The position numbers and the translations under genes are program-made. Below, piece by piece: positions 46,622 through 54,986 of a DNA stretch of 64,000 bases (positions are counted from its first letter, which is position 1; every line of letters begins with the position of its first letter). The stretch lies in NCBI RefSeq assembly GCF_007677875.1, contig NZ_VEDO01000016.1, forward strand, positions 62,001-126,000. The letters run 5' to 3'. The stretch comes from Variovorax boronicumulans (GTDB lineage: Bacteria; Pseudomonadota; Gammaproteobacteria; Burkholderiales; Burkholderiaceae_C). Below the pieces are notes generated by a model that saw only the letters and a list, made by a program, of their open reading frames with translations, made no database searches and had not been told where the DNA came from.

Positions 46622-47524
46622 ATGGCCAGCATCATCTGCGGTTCGCTCGCGTTCGACACCATCATGCGGTTTGAGGGCAAGTTCTCCGACCAGATCCTGC
46701 CCGACCAGATCCACAACCTGAACGTGTCCTTCCTGGTGCCGTCCCTGCGCCGCGACTTCGGAGGCTGTGCGGGCAACATCGCCTACGCGCTGCGGCAACT
46801 GGGCGGCGAGCCGCTGCCGATGGCCACGCTGGGCACCGATGGCGCCGACTACCTCCAGCATCTGAAGGACCATGGCATCGCCACCGACTATGTGCGCGTG
46901 GTGGAGGGCAGCTACACGGCCCAGGCCATGATCATGACGGACCAGGCCAACAACCAGATCACGGCCTTTCATCCCGGTGCCATGATGCAGGCGCACCAGA
47001 CGCGCATCACGGCGCGCAGCGATGTGACGCTGGGCATCGTCTCGCCCGACGGGCGCGACGCGATGCTGGAGCATGCCGAGCAGTTCGCGGCCGCCGGCAT
47101 CCCCTTTGTCTTCGACCCGGGCCAGGGCCTGCCGATGTTCGACGGTGCCGCGCTGCGGCACTTCGTGTCGCTGGCCAGCTGGGTCACGGTCAACGACTAC
47201 GAGGGCAAGATGCTCAGCGAGCGCACCGGGCTTGGCTTCGCCGAACTGTCGCGCCAGGTGCAAGGCTTGGTCGTGACGCTCGGTGGCGAAGGCAGCGAGG
47301 TCTGGATTGACGGCGAGCGCCAGGCCATCGCGCCGGTGCAGGCCACCGAACTGGTCGATCCCACGGGCTGCGGCGACGCCTACCGCGGTGCGCTGCTGTA
47401 CGGGCTGGAGCGTGGCTGGCCGCTGGCGCGTTGCGCGGAGCTGGGCAACCGCATCGGTGCCCTCAAGATTGCCCAGCGTGGGCCGCAGAACTACCGCGTG
47501 GACCGCGCGGCCTGGGGACTGTGA
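46622..47524 (+). CDS. PfkB-family carbohydrate/nucleoside kinase (adenosine kinase-like)
   Basis: 300 residues. Ribokinase-fold kinase: SIICGSLAFDTIMRFEGKF opens it, DFGGCAGNIAYALRQLGG is the first PfkB signature, and ELVDPTGCGDAYRGALLYGL the second, with the catalytic Asp in the GCGD variant of the usual GAGD. Proteins of this form are usually annotated as adenosine kinase; the substrate cannot be settled from sequence alone. CAGGAG stands before ATG 46622. It is the last gene of the accB transcript. Confidence 0.87.
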   Translation: MASIICGSLAFDTIMRFEGKFSDQILPDQIHNLNVSFLVPSLRRDFGGCAGNIAYALRQLGGEPLPMATLGTDGADYLQHLKDHGIATDYVRVVEGSYTAQAMIMTDQANNQITAFHPGAMMQAHQTRITARSDVTLGIVSPDGRDAMLEHAEQFAAAGIPFVFDPGQGLPMFDGAALRHFVSLASWVTVNDYEGKMLSERTGLGFAELSRQVQGLVVTLGGEGSEVWIDGERQAIAPVQATELVDPTGCGDAYRGALLYGLERGWPLARCAELGNRIGALKIAQRGPQNYRVDRAAWGL

Positions 47525-47543
47525 GCCCCTCTTGAAATGAAAA

Positions 47544-47569
47544 AGCCCGGGGCCTTGCGGCTCCGGGCT
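47544..47569 (-). terminator. Intrinsic terminator of the histone-like gene
   Basis: AGCCCGGGGCC (47544-47554), loop TTGC, GGCTCCGGGCT (47559-47569): an 11-bp stem with one G-T pair. On the minus strand it is followed by TTTTTC, so it terminates the histone-like transcript; it may also slow transcription from the plus strand. Confidence 0.75.
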
Positions 47570-47592
47570 GGATGCGTCTTGCGACGCACGGC

Positions 47593-48153
47593 TCAGGGCT
47601 TGCTGGCCGTCGGGAAGGGCCAGGCGGCCTGCGGATTCAGCGTGGTCTGCGTGGACGCGGCGGCAGGGGCAGCGGCAGCGGGCGCAGGGGCCGCTTTCTT
47701 CGCAGGTTTCTTGGCAGCGGCCTTCTTGGCAGGGGCGGCCTTGGCGGTCGCCTTCTTGGCCGGAGCGGCCTTCTTGGCAGCAGCCTTCTTGGCCGGAGCT
47801 GCGGCCTTCTTGGCGGGCGCAGCCTTCTTGGCCGGAGCGGCAGCCTTCTTGGCGGGCGCAGCCTTCTTGGCCGGAGCGGCCTTCTTGGCGGGCGCAGCCT
47901 TCTTGGCCGGAGCGGCCTTCTTGGCGGGTGCAGCCTTCTTGGCCGGAGCGGCCTTCTTGGCGGGTGCAGCCTTCTTGGCCGGAGCGGCCTTCTTGGCGGG
48001 CGCAGCCTTCTTGGCCGGAGCGGCCTTCTTCGCCGGTGCAGCGGCCTTCTTCGCCGGAGCAGCCTTCTTGGCCGGAGCGGCCTTCTTCGCCGGAGCGGCG
48101 GCCTTCTTTGCCGGGGCGGCCTTCTTCGCGGCCGGTTTCTTCGCAGTTGCCAT
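47593..48153 (-). CDS. Histone H1-like, Lys/Ala/Pro repeat DNA-binding protein
   Basis: 186 residues composed largely of KKAAPA-type hexapeptide repeats (about residues 10-150), ending in a conserved non-repetitive tail TTLNPQAAWPFPTASKP. The positive charge points to nucleoid or RNA binding, as in bacterial H1-like proteins such as Bordetella BpH1 and AlgP. On the DNA level the repeats are near-identical 18-base units (GCCTTCTTGGCCGGAGCG on the plus strand), so copy number may vary between strains. ATG 48153 is preceded by AAGGAG 6 bases upstream; the reading frame continues further but unrelated. Confidence 0.85.
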   Translation of the reverse strand: MATAKKPAAKKAAPAKKAAAPAKKAAPAKKAAPAKKAAAPAKKAAPAKKAAPAKKAAPAKKAAPAKKAAPAKKAAPAKKAAPAKKAAPAKKAAPAKKAAPAKKAAAPAKKAAPAKKAAAPAKKAAAKKAAPAKKATAKAAPAKKAAAKKPAKKAAPAPAAAAPAAASTQTTLNPQAAWPFPTASKP

Positions 48154-48216
48154 GGTGTTCTCCTTGATCGGATTACAAAGAGCACTTGCGGCGCGTTGGT
48201 ACGCCACAAGCGATGC

Positions 48217-48247
48217 ATGGCGTTGGGGCCAAAAGCCCCAGCGCCAT
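48217..48247 (-). terminator. Stem-loop downstream of nrdB
   Basis: On the minus strand ATGGCG-C-TGGGGC, loop TTTTG, GCCCCA-A-CGCCAT makes a 12-bp stem with one mismatch, about 90 bases after the nrdB stop. No T-run follows. It could terminate nrdB transcription or protect the mRNA 3' end. The rest of 48154-48336 is the leader and promoter zone of the histone-like gene, with no clear hexamers. Confidence 0.45.
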
Positions 48248-48336
48248 GGATTCAGGACACGTGCACGCCTGCACTCTGTCGGTGCTACTCGGGGGGCGTG
48301 ACGTGCGGTGGAACATGGTGTTGTCCTGTGTCGTTC

Positions 48337-49581
48337 TCAGTCCCAGGACAGCGCGCCGCCGGATTGGTACTCGATGACGCGGGTCTCGAAGAAGTTGCGT
48401 TCCTTCTTGAGGTCGATCATCTCGCTCATCCAGGGGAACGGGTTCTCCTCGTTCGGGAACAGCGGCTCCAGACCGATCTGCGTGGCACGCCGGTTGGCGA
48501 TGTAGCGCAGGTAGCCCTTGAACATCGACGCGTTCATGCCCAGCACGCCGCGCGGCATGGTGTCCTCGGCATAGCGGTACTCGAGCGCGACGGCCTTCTC
48601 GAACAGCGCGCGGATCTCGGCCTTGAACTCGGGCGTCCACAGGTGCGGGTTCTCGAGCTTGAGCTGGTTGATCAGGTCGATGCCGAAATTGCAGTGCATG
48701 GACTCGTCGCGCAGGATGTACTGGTACTGCTCGGCCGCACCCGTCATCTTGTTCTGCCGGCCGAGTGCCAGGATCTGCGTGAAGCCGACGTAGAAGAACA
48801 GGCCTTCCATGAGGCAGGCGAACACGATCAGGCTCTTGAGCAGGGTCTGGTCGTTGTCGGGCGTGCCGGTCTTGAAGTCCGGGTCCATGATCGCCTCGAT
48901 GAAGGGGATCAGGAACTCGTCCTTGTCGCGGATCGACTGCACCTCGTTGTAGGCGTTGAAGATCTCCGACTCATCGAGTCCCAGCGACTCGACGATGTAT
49001 TGGTAGGCGTGCGTGTGGATGGCCTCTTCGAAGGCCTGGCGCAGCAGGAACTGGCGGCACTCGGGCGCCGTGATGTGGCGGTAGGTGCCCAGCACGATGT
49101 TGTTGGCGGCCAGCGAGTCGGCAGTGACGAAGAAGCCGAGGTTGCGCTTGACGATGCGGCGCTCGTCCTCGGTCAGGCCGTTCGGGTCCTTCCAGAGCGC
49201 GATGTCGCGGTTCATGTTCACTTCCTGCGGCATCCAGTGGTTGGCGCAGGTGGCGAGGTACTTCTCCCAGGCCCACTTGTACTTGAACGGCACCAGCTGG
49301 TTGACGTCGGTTTGGCCGTTGATGATGCGCTTGTCGGCCGCGTTCACGCGGCGCGCGCTCGCGCCAATGGCTGCGCGCGGCGCAGCCACCGGCGGCAGCG
49401 CCACATCGGGCAGGCGCGATGCGGTGGGTGCGTTGAAGCTGTGGGCTTGGACCGCGGCCGTTGCGGCGGCGGGAAGGGGATTCACGGAATTGGGAGAGAC
49501 CGCTGCCTCGCGGTGTCCCGTGGACCCGCTGTGTTGCGTCGATGGCGAGGAGGGCTTGACTTCGTCGTCCCAGGTAAGCAT
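48337..49581 (-). CDS. nrdB: Ribonucleotide reductase class Ia small subunit NrdB
   Basis: 414 residues. NrdB houses the diiron-tyrosyl radical that starts nucleotide reduction in NrdA. The ferritin-like core includes [20 protein letters not shown], the ligand helix [16 protein letters not shown] (Glu, Glu, His), and [19 protein letters not shown] (Glu, His). The N-terminal ~90 residues are a low-complexity extension rich in Ala/Ser/Pro. ATG 49581 (MLTWDDE) is chosen from the family start; a promoter lies just upstream. Confidence 0.95.
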   Translation of the reverse strand: MLTWDDEVKPSSPSTQHSGSTGHREAAVSPNSVNPLPAAATAAVQAHSFNAPTASRLPDVALPPVAAPRAAIGASARRVNAADKRIINGQTDVNQLVPFKYKWAWEKYLATCANHWMPQEVNMNRDIALWKDPNGLTEDERRIVKRNLGFFVTADSLAANNIVLGTYRHITAPECRQFLLRQAFEEAIHTHAYQYIVESLGLDESEIFNAYNEVQSIRDKDEFLIPFIEAIMDPDFKTGTPDNDQTLLKSLIVFACLMEGLFFYVGFTQILALGRQNKMTGAAEQYQYILRDESMHCNFGIDLINQLKLENPHLWTPEFKAEIRALFEKAVALEYRYAEDTMPRGVLGMNASMFKGYLRYIANRRATQIGLEPLFPNEENPFPWMSEMIDLKKERNFFETRVIEYQSGGALSWD

Positions 49582-49599
49582 AGATTTTCCAGTGCCGAG

Positions 49600-49627
49600 A
49601 TTATGAAAGCGGTGCCCTGAAAAGCAA
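49600..49627 (-). promoter_or_regulatory. nrdB promoter
   Basis: Minus strand TTGCTT (49627-49622), 16-base spacer, CATAAT (49605-49600). It lies 19 bases before the nrdB ATG in the 162-base gap after nrdA, so nrdB can be transcribed on its own as well as from nrdA. Confidence 0.5.
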
Positions 49628-49743
49628 AGGCTTCGCCCAGGCACCGCGCATGTTTGTTGCTCCCGTGCATCGCAAAAACGGCGCTGCGCATGCGATGCGA
49701 CGGGGCTGCGCTTCAGCGCTTCATCGCGGCCGTGTCTGCAGGC

Positions 49744-52683
49744 TCATTGGCAGGCTTCGCAGGTGGGGTCGTCCACACCGCAGAACTTCACATCGGTCGC
49801 GGCCGATGCGGCCAGCGGCGCGTTCATCTGCGCTTCCATCTGGGCACGTGCCTTCGCTGCCGCGGCATCGAGTGCGCTCATCGCCGGTGCGGTATGGGCG
49901 CCCGACGACACCGCATTCAGACGGCCCGGTGCCACCGTCGATTTCTCGGCGTGCGTGGCGCTGCGCGTGCGCAGGTAGTAGGTGGTCTTCAAGCCGCGCG
50001 TCCAGGCCAGCTTGTAGGTGTCGTCCAGCTTCTTGCCCGAGGCGCCGGCCATGTAGATGTTCAGCGACTGGGCCTGGTCGATCCACTTCTGGCGGCGTGC
50101 CGCGGCCTCGACCAGCCACTGCGGCGCGACCTCGAAGGCCGTGGCGTACAGCGCCTTGATGTCCTGCGGCACGCGGTCGATGGGCTCGAGCGAACCGTCA
50201 AAGTGCTTGAGGTCCATGACCATCACGTCGTCCCACAGGTTCAGGCGCTTGAGGTCGGCCACCAGGTAGTGGTTGATGACCGTGAACTCCCCCGACAGGT
50301 TGGACTTGACCGACAGGTTGCCGAAGCACGGTTCGATCGAAGCGTCGACGCCGATGATGTTGGAAATGGTCGCGGTCGGCGCGATGGCAACGCAGTTGGA
50401 GTTGCGCATGCCGTCCTGCTTGATCTTGGCGCGCAGGGCATCCCAGTCCAGCGTGGCCGACCGGTCCACCTCCACGTAGCCGCCGCGGGCCTGCTCGAGC
50501 AGGTTCAGCGAGTCCATCGGCAGGATGCCCTTGTCCCACAGCGAGCCCTTGAAGCTGCTGTAGCGGCCGCGCTCGGCCGCCAGTTCGGTGGAGGCCCAGT
50601 AGGCGTAGTAGCACACGGCTTCCATCGAGTTGTCGGCGAACTGCACGGCGGCGTCGCTGGCGTAGGGGATGCGCAGTTCGTACAGCGCGTCCTGGAAGCC
50701 CATCACGCCCAGGCCCACGGGGCGGTGGCGCAGGTTGGAGTCACGCGCCTTCTTGACCGCGTAGTAGTTGATGTCGATCACGTTGTCGAGCATGCGCATC
50801 GCCGTGCTGATGGTCCTCTTCAGCTTGGCGTGGTCGACGGCACCGTCCTTCAGGTGCTGCAGCAGGTTCACCGAACCCAGGTTGCAGACGGCGGTTTCGG
50901 TGTCGCTGGTGTTCAGCGTGATCTCGGTGCACAGGTTGGACGAGTGCACCACGCCCACGTGCTGCTGCGGCGAGCGCACGTTGCAGGCATCCTTGAACGT
51001 GATCCAGGGGTGGCCGGTCTCGAACAGCATCGAGAGCATCTTGCGCCACAGGTCGGTCGCCGGGACCGTCTTGCTGGGCCTGATCTCGCCGCGCGCGGCC
51101 TTCTCTTCATAGGCCACGTAGGCGCGCTCGAACTCGGCGCCGAACAGGTCGTGCAGGTCGGGCACGGAGGAGGGCGAGAACAGCGTCCAGTTGCCCTTTT
51201 CCATCACGCGGCGCATGAACAGGTCCGGAATCCAGTTGGCCGTGTTCATGTCGTGCGTGCGGCGGCGGTCGTCGCCGGTGTTCTTGCGCAGCTCGAGGAA
51301 CTCCTCGATGTCCAGGTGCCAGCTCTCCAGGTAGGTGCAGACCGCACCCTTGCGCTTGCCGCCCTGGTTCACGGCCACGGCCGTGTCATTGACCACCTTG
51401 AGGAAGGGCACCACGCCCTGCGATTCGCCGTTCGTGCCCTTGATGTGGCTGCCCAGCGCACGCACGCGCGTCCAGTCGTTGCCCAGGCCGCCGGCGAACT
51501 TGGACAGCAGCGCGTTCTCCTTGATCGACTCGTAGATGCCGTCCAGGTCGTCGGGCACGGTGGTCAGGTAGCAGGAGGACAGCTGCGAGCGCAGCGTGCC
51601 GCTGTTGAACAGTGTGGGCGTGGACGACATGAAGTCGAACGACGACAGCACCTCGTAGAACTCGATGGCGCGGGCTTCACGGTCGATCTCGTTCAGCGCC
51701 AGGCCCATGGCCACGCGCATGAAGAAAGCCTGCGGTAGCTCGATGCGGTTCTTGCGCACGTGCAGGAAGTAGCGGTCGTACAGGGTCTGCAGGCCCAGGT
51801 AATCGAACTTCTCGTCGCGCTCGGCCTTCAGAGCCGAACCCAGGCGGTTCAGGTCGTACTGCAGCAGCTTCTCGTCCAGCAGTTCGTTCTCCACACCCTT
51901 CTTGATGTAGAGCGGGAAGTACTCGGCGTAGCGCGTGGCCATCTGGGCGCGCGGCACTTCCTCGCCCAGCACTTCCTTGAGGATGGTGTGCAGCAGCAGC
52001 CGGGCCGTGGCGAAGGTGTAGTCGGGGTCCTTTTCGATCAGCGTGCGGGCGGCCAGGATGGCGGCCTTGTAGACCTCTTCGATCGGCACGCCGTCATACA
52101 GGTTGCGCATGGTCTCTGCGACGATGGGCTCGGGCTTGACGTCAGCGCCCAGGCCGGCGCAGGCATCGGCGATCAGCCGCTGCAGCTCGCCCAGGTCCAG
52201 CGCCACGCGCTCGCCGCCGTCCAGCACGTGCAGCGTGGGCGCAGCGGCCGGTTGCTCCTGTTCGCCCTGACGGTGGCGTTCCTGCGAACGGCGTTCGCGG
52301 TACAGCACGTAGGCGCGTGCGATCTCGTGGTGGCCGCCGCGCATGAGGCCCAGCTCGACCTGGTCCTGCACGTCCTCGATGTGGAAGGTGCCGCCGCCAG
52401 GACGCGAACGCATCAGCGCGCGCGTGACCGCCTGCGTGAGGCCGTCCACCGTCTCGCGCACGCTGGCCGAGGCCGCGCCCTGCGTGCCGTGCACGGCCAG
52501 GAAGGCCTTCATCATGGCCACGGCGATCTTGTTCGGCTCGAACGGCACGACGGCGCCATTGCGGCGGATGATCTGGTAGTGCGCCAGCGCGTTCGGCGCA
52601 GTGCTGTCGGCCGTGGCGGCGCGTGCAGACGCGGCCGTGGGTGACAGTTGTGAGGCGGATGGGAGGTGAGCTGCAGTTTGCAT
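49744..52683 (-). CDS. nrdA: Ribonucleotide reductase class Ia large subunit NrdA
   Basis: 979 residues, longer than E. coli NrdA (761). NrdA reduces ribonucleoside diphosphates to deoxy forms. It begins with an ATP-cone (about residues 35-130, QIIRRNGAVVPFEPNKIAVA), the allosteric activity site. The catalytic barrel has QLSSCYLTT, NLCTEITLN (thiyl Cys and Glu) and AVCNLGSVNLLQH. It ends TCEACQ, whose CxxC receives electrons from thioredoxin or glutaredoxin. Extra length is in the N-terminal low-complexity stretch and an insert near residues 130-150. ATG 52683 follows AAGGA. nrdB follows after 162 bases. Confidence 0.96.
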   Translation of the reverse strand: MQTAAHLPSASQLSPTAASARAATADSTAPNALAHYQIIRRNGAVVPFEPNKIAVAMMKAFLAVHGTQGAASASVRETVDGLTQAVTRALMRSRPGGGTFHIEDVQDQVELGLMRGGHHEIARAYVLYRERRSQERHRQGEQEQPAAAPTLHVLDGGERVALDLGELQRLIADACAGLGADVKPEPIVAETMRNLYDGVPIEEVYKAAILAARTLIEKDPDYTFATARLLLHTILKEVLGEEVPRAQMATRYAEYFPLYIKKGVENELLDEKLLQYDLNRLGSALKAERDEKFDYLGLQTLYDRYFLHVRKNRIELPQAFFMRVAMGLALNEIDREARAIEFYEVLSSFDFMSSTPTLFNSGTLRSQLSSCYLTTVPDDLDGIYESIKENALLSKFAGGLGNDWTRVRALGSHIKGTNGESQGVVPFLKVVNDTAVAVNQGGKRKGAVCTYLESWHLDIEEFLELRKNTGDDRRRTHDMNTANWIPDLFMRRVMEKGNWTLFSPSSVPDLHDLFGAEFERAYVAYEEKAARGEIRPSKTVPATDLWRKMLSMLFETGHPWITFKDACNVRSPQQHVGVVHSSNLCTEITLNTSDTETAVCNLGSVNLLQHLKDGAVDHAKLKRTISTAMRMLDNVIDINYYAVKKARDSNLRHRPVGLGVMGFQDALYELRIPYASDAAVQFADNSMEAVCYYAYWASTELAAERGRYSSFKGSLWDKGILPMDSLNLLEQARGGYVEVDRSATLDWDALRAKIKQDGMRNSNCVAIAPTATISNIIGVDASIEPCFGNLSVKSNLSGEFTVINHYLVADLKRLNLWDDVMVMDLKHFDGSLEPIDRVPQDIKALYATAFEVAPQWLVEAAARRQKWIDQAQSLNIYMAGASGKKLDDTYKLAWTRGLKTTYYLRTRSATHAEKSTVAPGRLNAVSSGAHTAPAMSALDAAAAKARAQMEAQMNAPLAASAATDVKFCGVDDPTCEACQ

Positions 52684-52801
52684 GGCTTCCTTGTGGTGCT
52701 GGGTACGGGATCGAAATCTGGCGGTGCGATGTCACCGCGGACGGGGCCGGGCGCGGCCAAAGCGGGTCTCGCGCGGGGCCCCATATCTAGGGTCCGGCGG
52801 C

Positions 52802-52858
52802 ATTCTAGCCACTACAGGTAGCGTGTTGCGCAGCTTTTTGTGTGTTGCTTTTCGACAC
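52802..52858 (-). promoter_or_regulatory. nrdA promoter with two candidate NrdR palindromes
   Basis: TAGAAT (minus, 52807-52802) is a -10 candidate. Next to it lie two imperfect palindromes: CACTACAGGTAGCGTG (52810-52825) and GTGTTG-CTTTT-CGACAC (52842-52858). Their centres are about 32 bases apart, the three-turn spacing usual for paired NrdR boxes, but the sequences are degenerate against the consensus. The leader to nrdA is ~115 bases. The rest of 52684-52963 holds nothing else I can name. Confidence 0.35.
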
Positions 52859-52963
52859 CCGCCGCAACGCCAGCAGCGGTGCGCCATGGTCGCGCAAAGA
52901 TGAGGTTTCATGCGGGATGGCGCCGCATTCCGCCCCGCAGGCGGCATGGTTGCTGGCCTGTCT

Positions 52964-53557
52964 TCAGGTGGGGGCGGATCCGCGCACCGCAAGCGGGAAC
53001 CAGTCGGGCGGCCAGCCCGTGCCCTGCTGCAACGCAGGCCAGTCGAAACCCGGGCCAGGGTCCTGCTTGCGACCGGGCGCCACATGCTCGTGGCCGGCCA
53101 CATGGGCGATCGGATAGCGCTGGGCCAGTGCGGTGCACAGGCTGGTCAGCGTGTCGTACTGGGCCGGCTCGAAGCGCTCACCCTCCAGGCCTTCGAGTTC
53201 GATGCCGATGGAGTCGTCGTTGCACTCGTCGCGGCCGCGCCAGTGCGAGCGGCCGGCGTGCCAGGCGCGCGCGTCCGCGTCGACGAACTGCCAGAGTTCG
53301 CCGCCGCGGCGGATCAGGAAATGCGCCGACACCTGCAGGCCCCGGATCTGCGCGAAGTAGGGATGGGCGTCCCAGTCCAGCCGGTTGTCGAACAGGGCCA
53401 GGATCTCGTCGCCACCATACTGCCCGGGCGGCAGGCTGATGGAGTGCAGCACCACGAGGTCGACATGCGCGCCGGCCGGCCGCGGCCCGAAGTTGGGAGA
53501 GGGCTGGTGCCGCGCGAAGCGGTACCAGCCGTCCTGCCACAGCGGGTCACTCGTCAT
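52964..53557 (-). CDS. ampD: 1,6-anhydro-N-acetylmuramyl-L-alanine amidase AmpD
   Basis: 197 residues. AmpD is the cytosolic zinc amidase that cleaves anhydro-muropeptides during peptidoglycan recycling; its loss induces AmpC beta-lactamase where present. DLVVLHSISLPPG carries the first zinc His, ARAWHAGRSHWRGRDECNDD the substrate loop, and VAGHEHVAPGRKQDPGPGFDW the second His and the Asp. It overlaps pilR by 11 bases, an odd partnership, and its product would supply Mpl with tripeptide. Confidence 0.95.
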   Translation of the reverse strand: MTSDPLWQDGWYRFARHQPSPNFGPRPAGAHVDLVVLHSISLPPGQYGGDEILALFDNRLDWDAHPYFAQIRGLQVSAHFLIRRGGELWQFVDADARAWHAGRSHWRGRDECNDDSIGIELEGLEGERFEPAQYDTLTSLCTALAQRYPIAHVAGHEHVAPGRKQDPGPGFDWPALQQGTGWPPDWFPLAVRGSAPT

Positions 53558-54983
53558 GGGGTTCGTTGTCCTGTGGCGTGGCGATGGCCAGGCGCGCGAT
53601 GCGGTAGCGGATCTGCCGCAGCGACAGGCCCAGCCGGGCTGCCGCGGCCGTGCGGTTGAAGCCGGTCTCGTGCAGCACGCGCACGAGGATGGCGCGTTCC
53701 TGCCGGTCCAGGTAGGCCTGCAGGTCGCTGGGCGTGGCCTCTTCGGCGGGCGGCAGCGGCGCCAGTGCCTGGTTGCCGCTGTCGGAGAAATCGGCGCTGA
53801 GCTCGTCGCCCTCGCTCATGGCCACGGCGCGGTGCAGCAGGTTCTCGAGCTCGCGCACGTTGCCGGCCAGCGGATGCAGCTGCAGCTCGGCCAGCAGCGC
53901 GCTGGACGGCGGCGGCACCGGCATGCCGGATTCGTGCGCGATGCGGCCCAGCAAAGCCGTGCACAGCGCAGGCAGGTCGTCGCGCCGCTCGCGCAGCGGC
54001 GGCACCACGATCTCGATCACGTTGAGGCGGTAGTACAGGTCCTGGCGGAAGCGGCCGGCCTTGACCTCGGCCGCCAGATCCTTGTGGGTGGCGCTCACGA
54101 TGCGCACGTCGACCGCATCCTCCTGGGTGGAGCCCAGCGGGCGCACGCTGCGCTCCTGGATCGCCCGCAGCAGCTTGGACTGCATGGCCAGCGGCAGATC
54201 GCCGATTTCGTCCAGGAACAGTGTGCCGCCGCGCGCGGCCTGGAAGTAGCCCAGCCGGTCCGCCAGCGCGCCTGTGTACGAACCCTTCTTGGCGCCGAAG
54301 AACTCCGCCTCCAGCAGGTTCTCGGGGATCGCGCCGCAGTTCACGGCCACGAGGGGCGCGGCGGCGCGGTGGCTGGCCGCGTGCAGGGCCTGGGCCACGA
54401 GCTCCTTGCCGGTGCCCGATTCGCCGCGCACCAGCACCGGCGCCATGCTGCGCGCCACCTTGAGGATGCGCTGCTTGACCTGGCGCATGGGCTCGGATTC
54501 GCCGACCAGGCGCTCCAGCGCGGGTGCCGCATGCGCCGCGCCTTCGGGCTGGCTGCTGCGTGGCACCGGGCGCGGCGGCGCCGCATCCTGGTCCTGCAGC
54601 GCCGACGCCACCACCGCGCGGAACTGCTTGAGGTCCACGGGCTTGGTCAGGTAGTCGAAGGCGCCGGCCTTCAGTGCCTCGACGGCGTTCTCGGCCGAAC
54701 CGTAGGCCGTGATCACGATGCAGCGCTCGGAGCGCTGTTGCGCGCGCAGTTCCTGCAGCAGCGTGAGCCCCAGGCCGTCGGGCAGCCGCATGTCCGTGAT
54801 CACGGCACGGAAGCGCTGGCCCTGCAGCGCCGCCTGCGCCTCGGCCAGGGTGCCGGCCGTCTCCACGCGGTGGCCCTCGCGCAGCAGCGTGAGTTCGTAC
54901 AGCGTGCGCAGGTCAGGCTCGTCGTCCACCACCAGGACGCTGGCGGGCGGGTGTGCGGAAGAGGCGGGCTGGTGCGGCGGCAT
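53547..54983 (-). CDS. pilR: Sigma-54-dependent response regulator PilR
   Basis: 478 residues. Receiver domain (about 15-125) with VDDEPDLRT and phospho-acceptor Asp in [13 protein letters not shown]+ domain (about 165-400): Walker [13 protein letters not shown], the sigma-54 contact loop as GSYTGA instead of the usual GAFTGA, and [13 protein letters not shown] as Walker B. A Fis-type helix-turn-helix closes it ([14 protein letters not shown]). With PilS it activates type IV pilin transcription. It starts 3 bases after the pilS stop and overlaps ampD. Confidence 0.93.
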   Translation of the reverse strand: MPPHQPASSAHPPASVLVVDDEPDLRTLYELTLLREGHRVETAGTLAEAQAALQGQRFRAVITDMRLPDGLGLTLLQELRAQQRSERCIVITAYGSAENAVEALKAGAFDYLTKPVDLKQFRAVVASALQDQDAAPPRPVPRSSQPEGAAHAAPALERLVGESEPMRQVKQRILKVARSMAPVLVRGESGTGKELVAQALHAASHRAAAPLVAVNCGAIPENLLEAEFFGAKKGSYTGALADRLGYFQAARGGTLFLDEIGDLPLAMQSKLLRAIQERSVRPLGSTQEDAVDVRIVSATHKDLAAEVKAGRFRQDLYYRLNVIEIVVPPLRERRDDLPALCTALLGRIAHESGMPVPPPSSALLAELQLHPLAGNVRELENLLHRAVAMSEGDELSADFSDSGNQALAPLPPAEEATPSDLQAYLDRQERAILVRVLHETGFNRTAAAARLGLSLRQIRYRIARLAIATPQDNEPHDE

Positions 54984-54986
54984 GGC

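Noticed and set aside
47600-48150. Regular repeats that could suggest a CRISPR array
   Set aside because: The units are contiguous and coding (KKAAPA) with no spacers; no cas genes are present.
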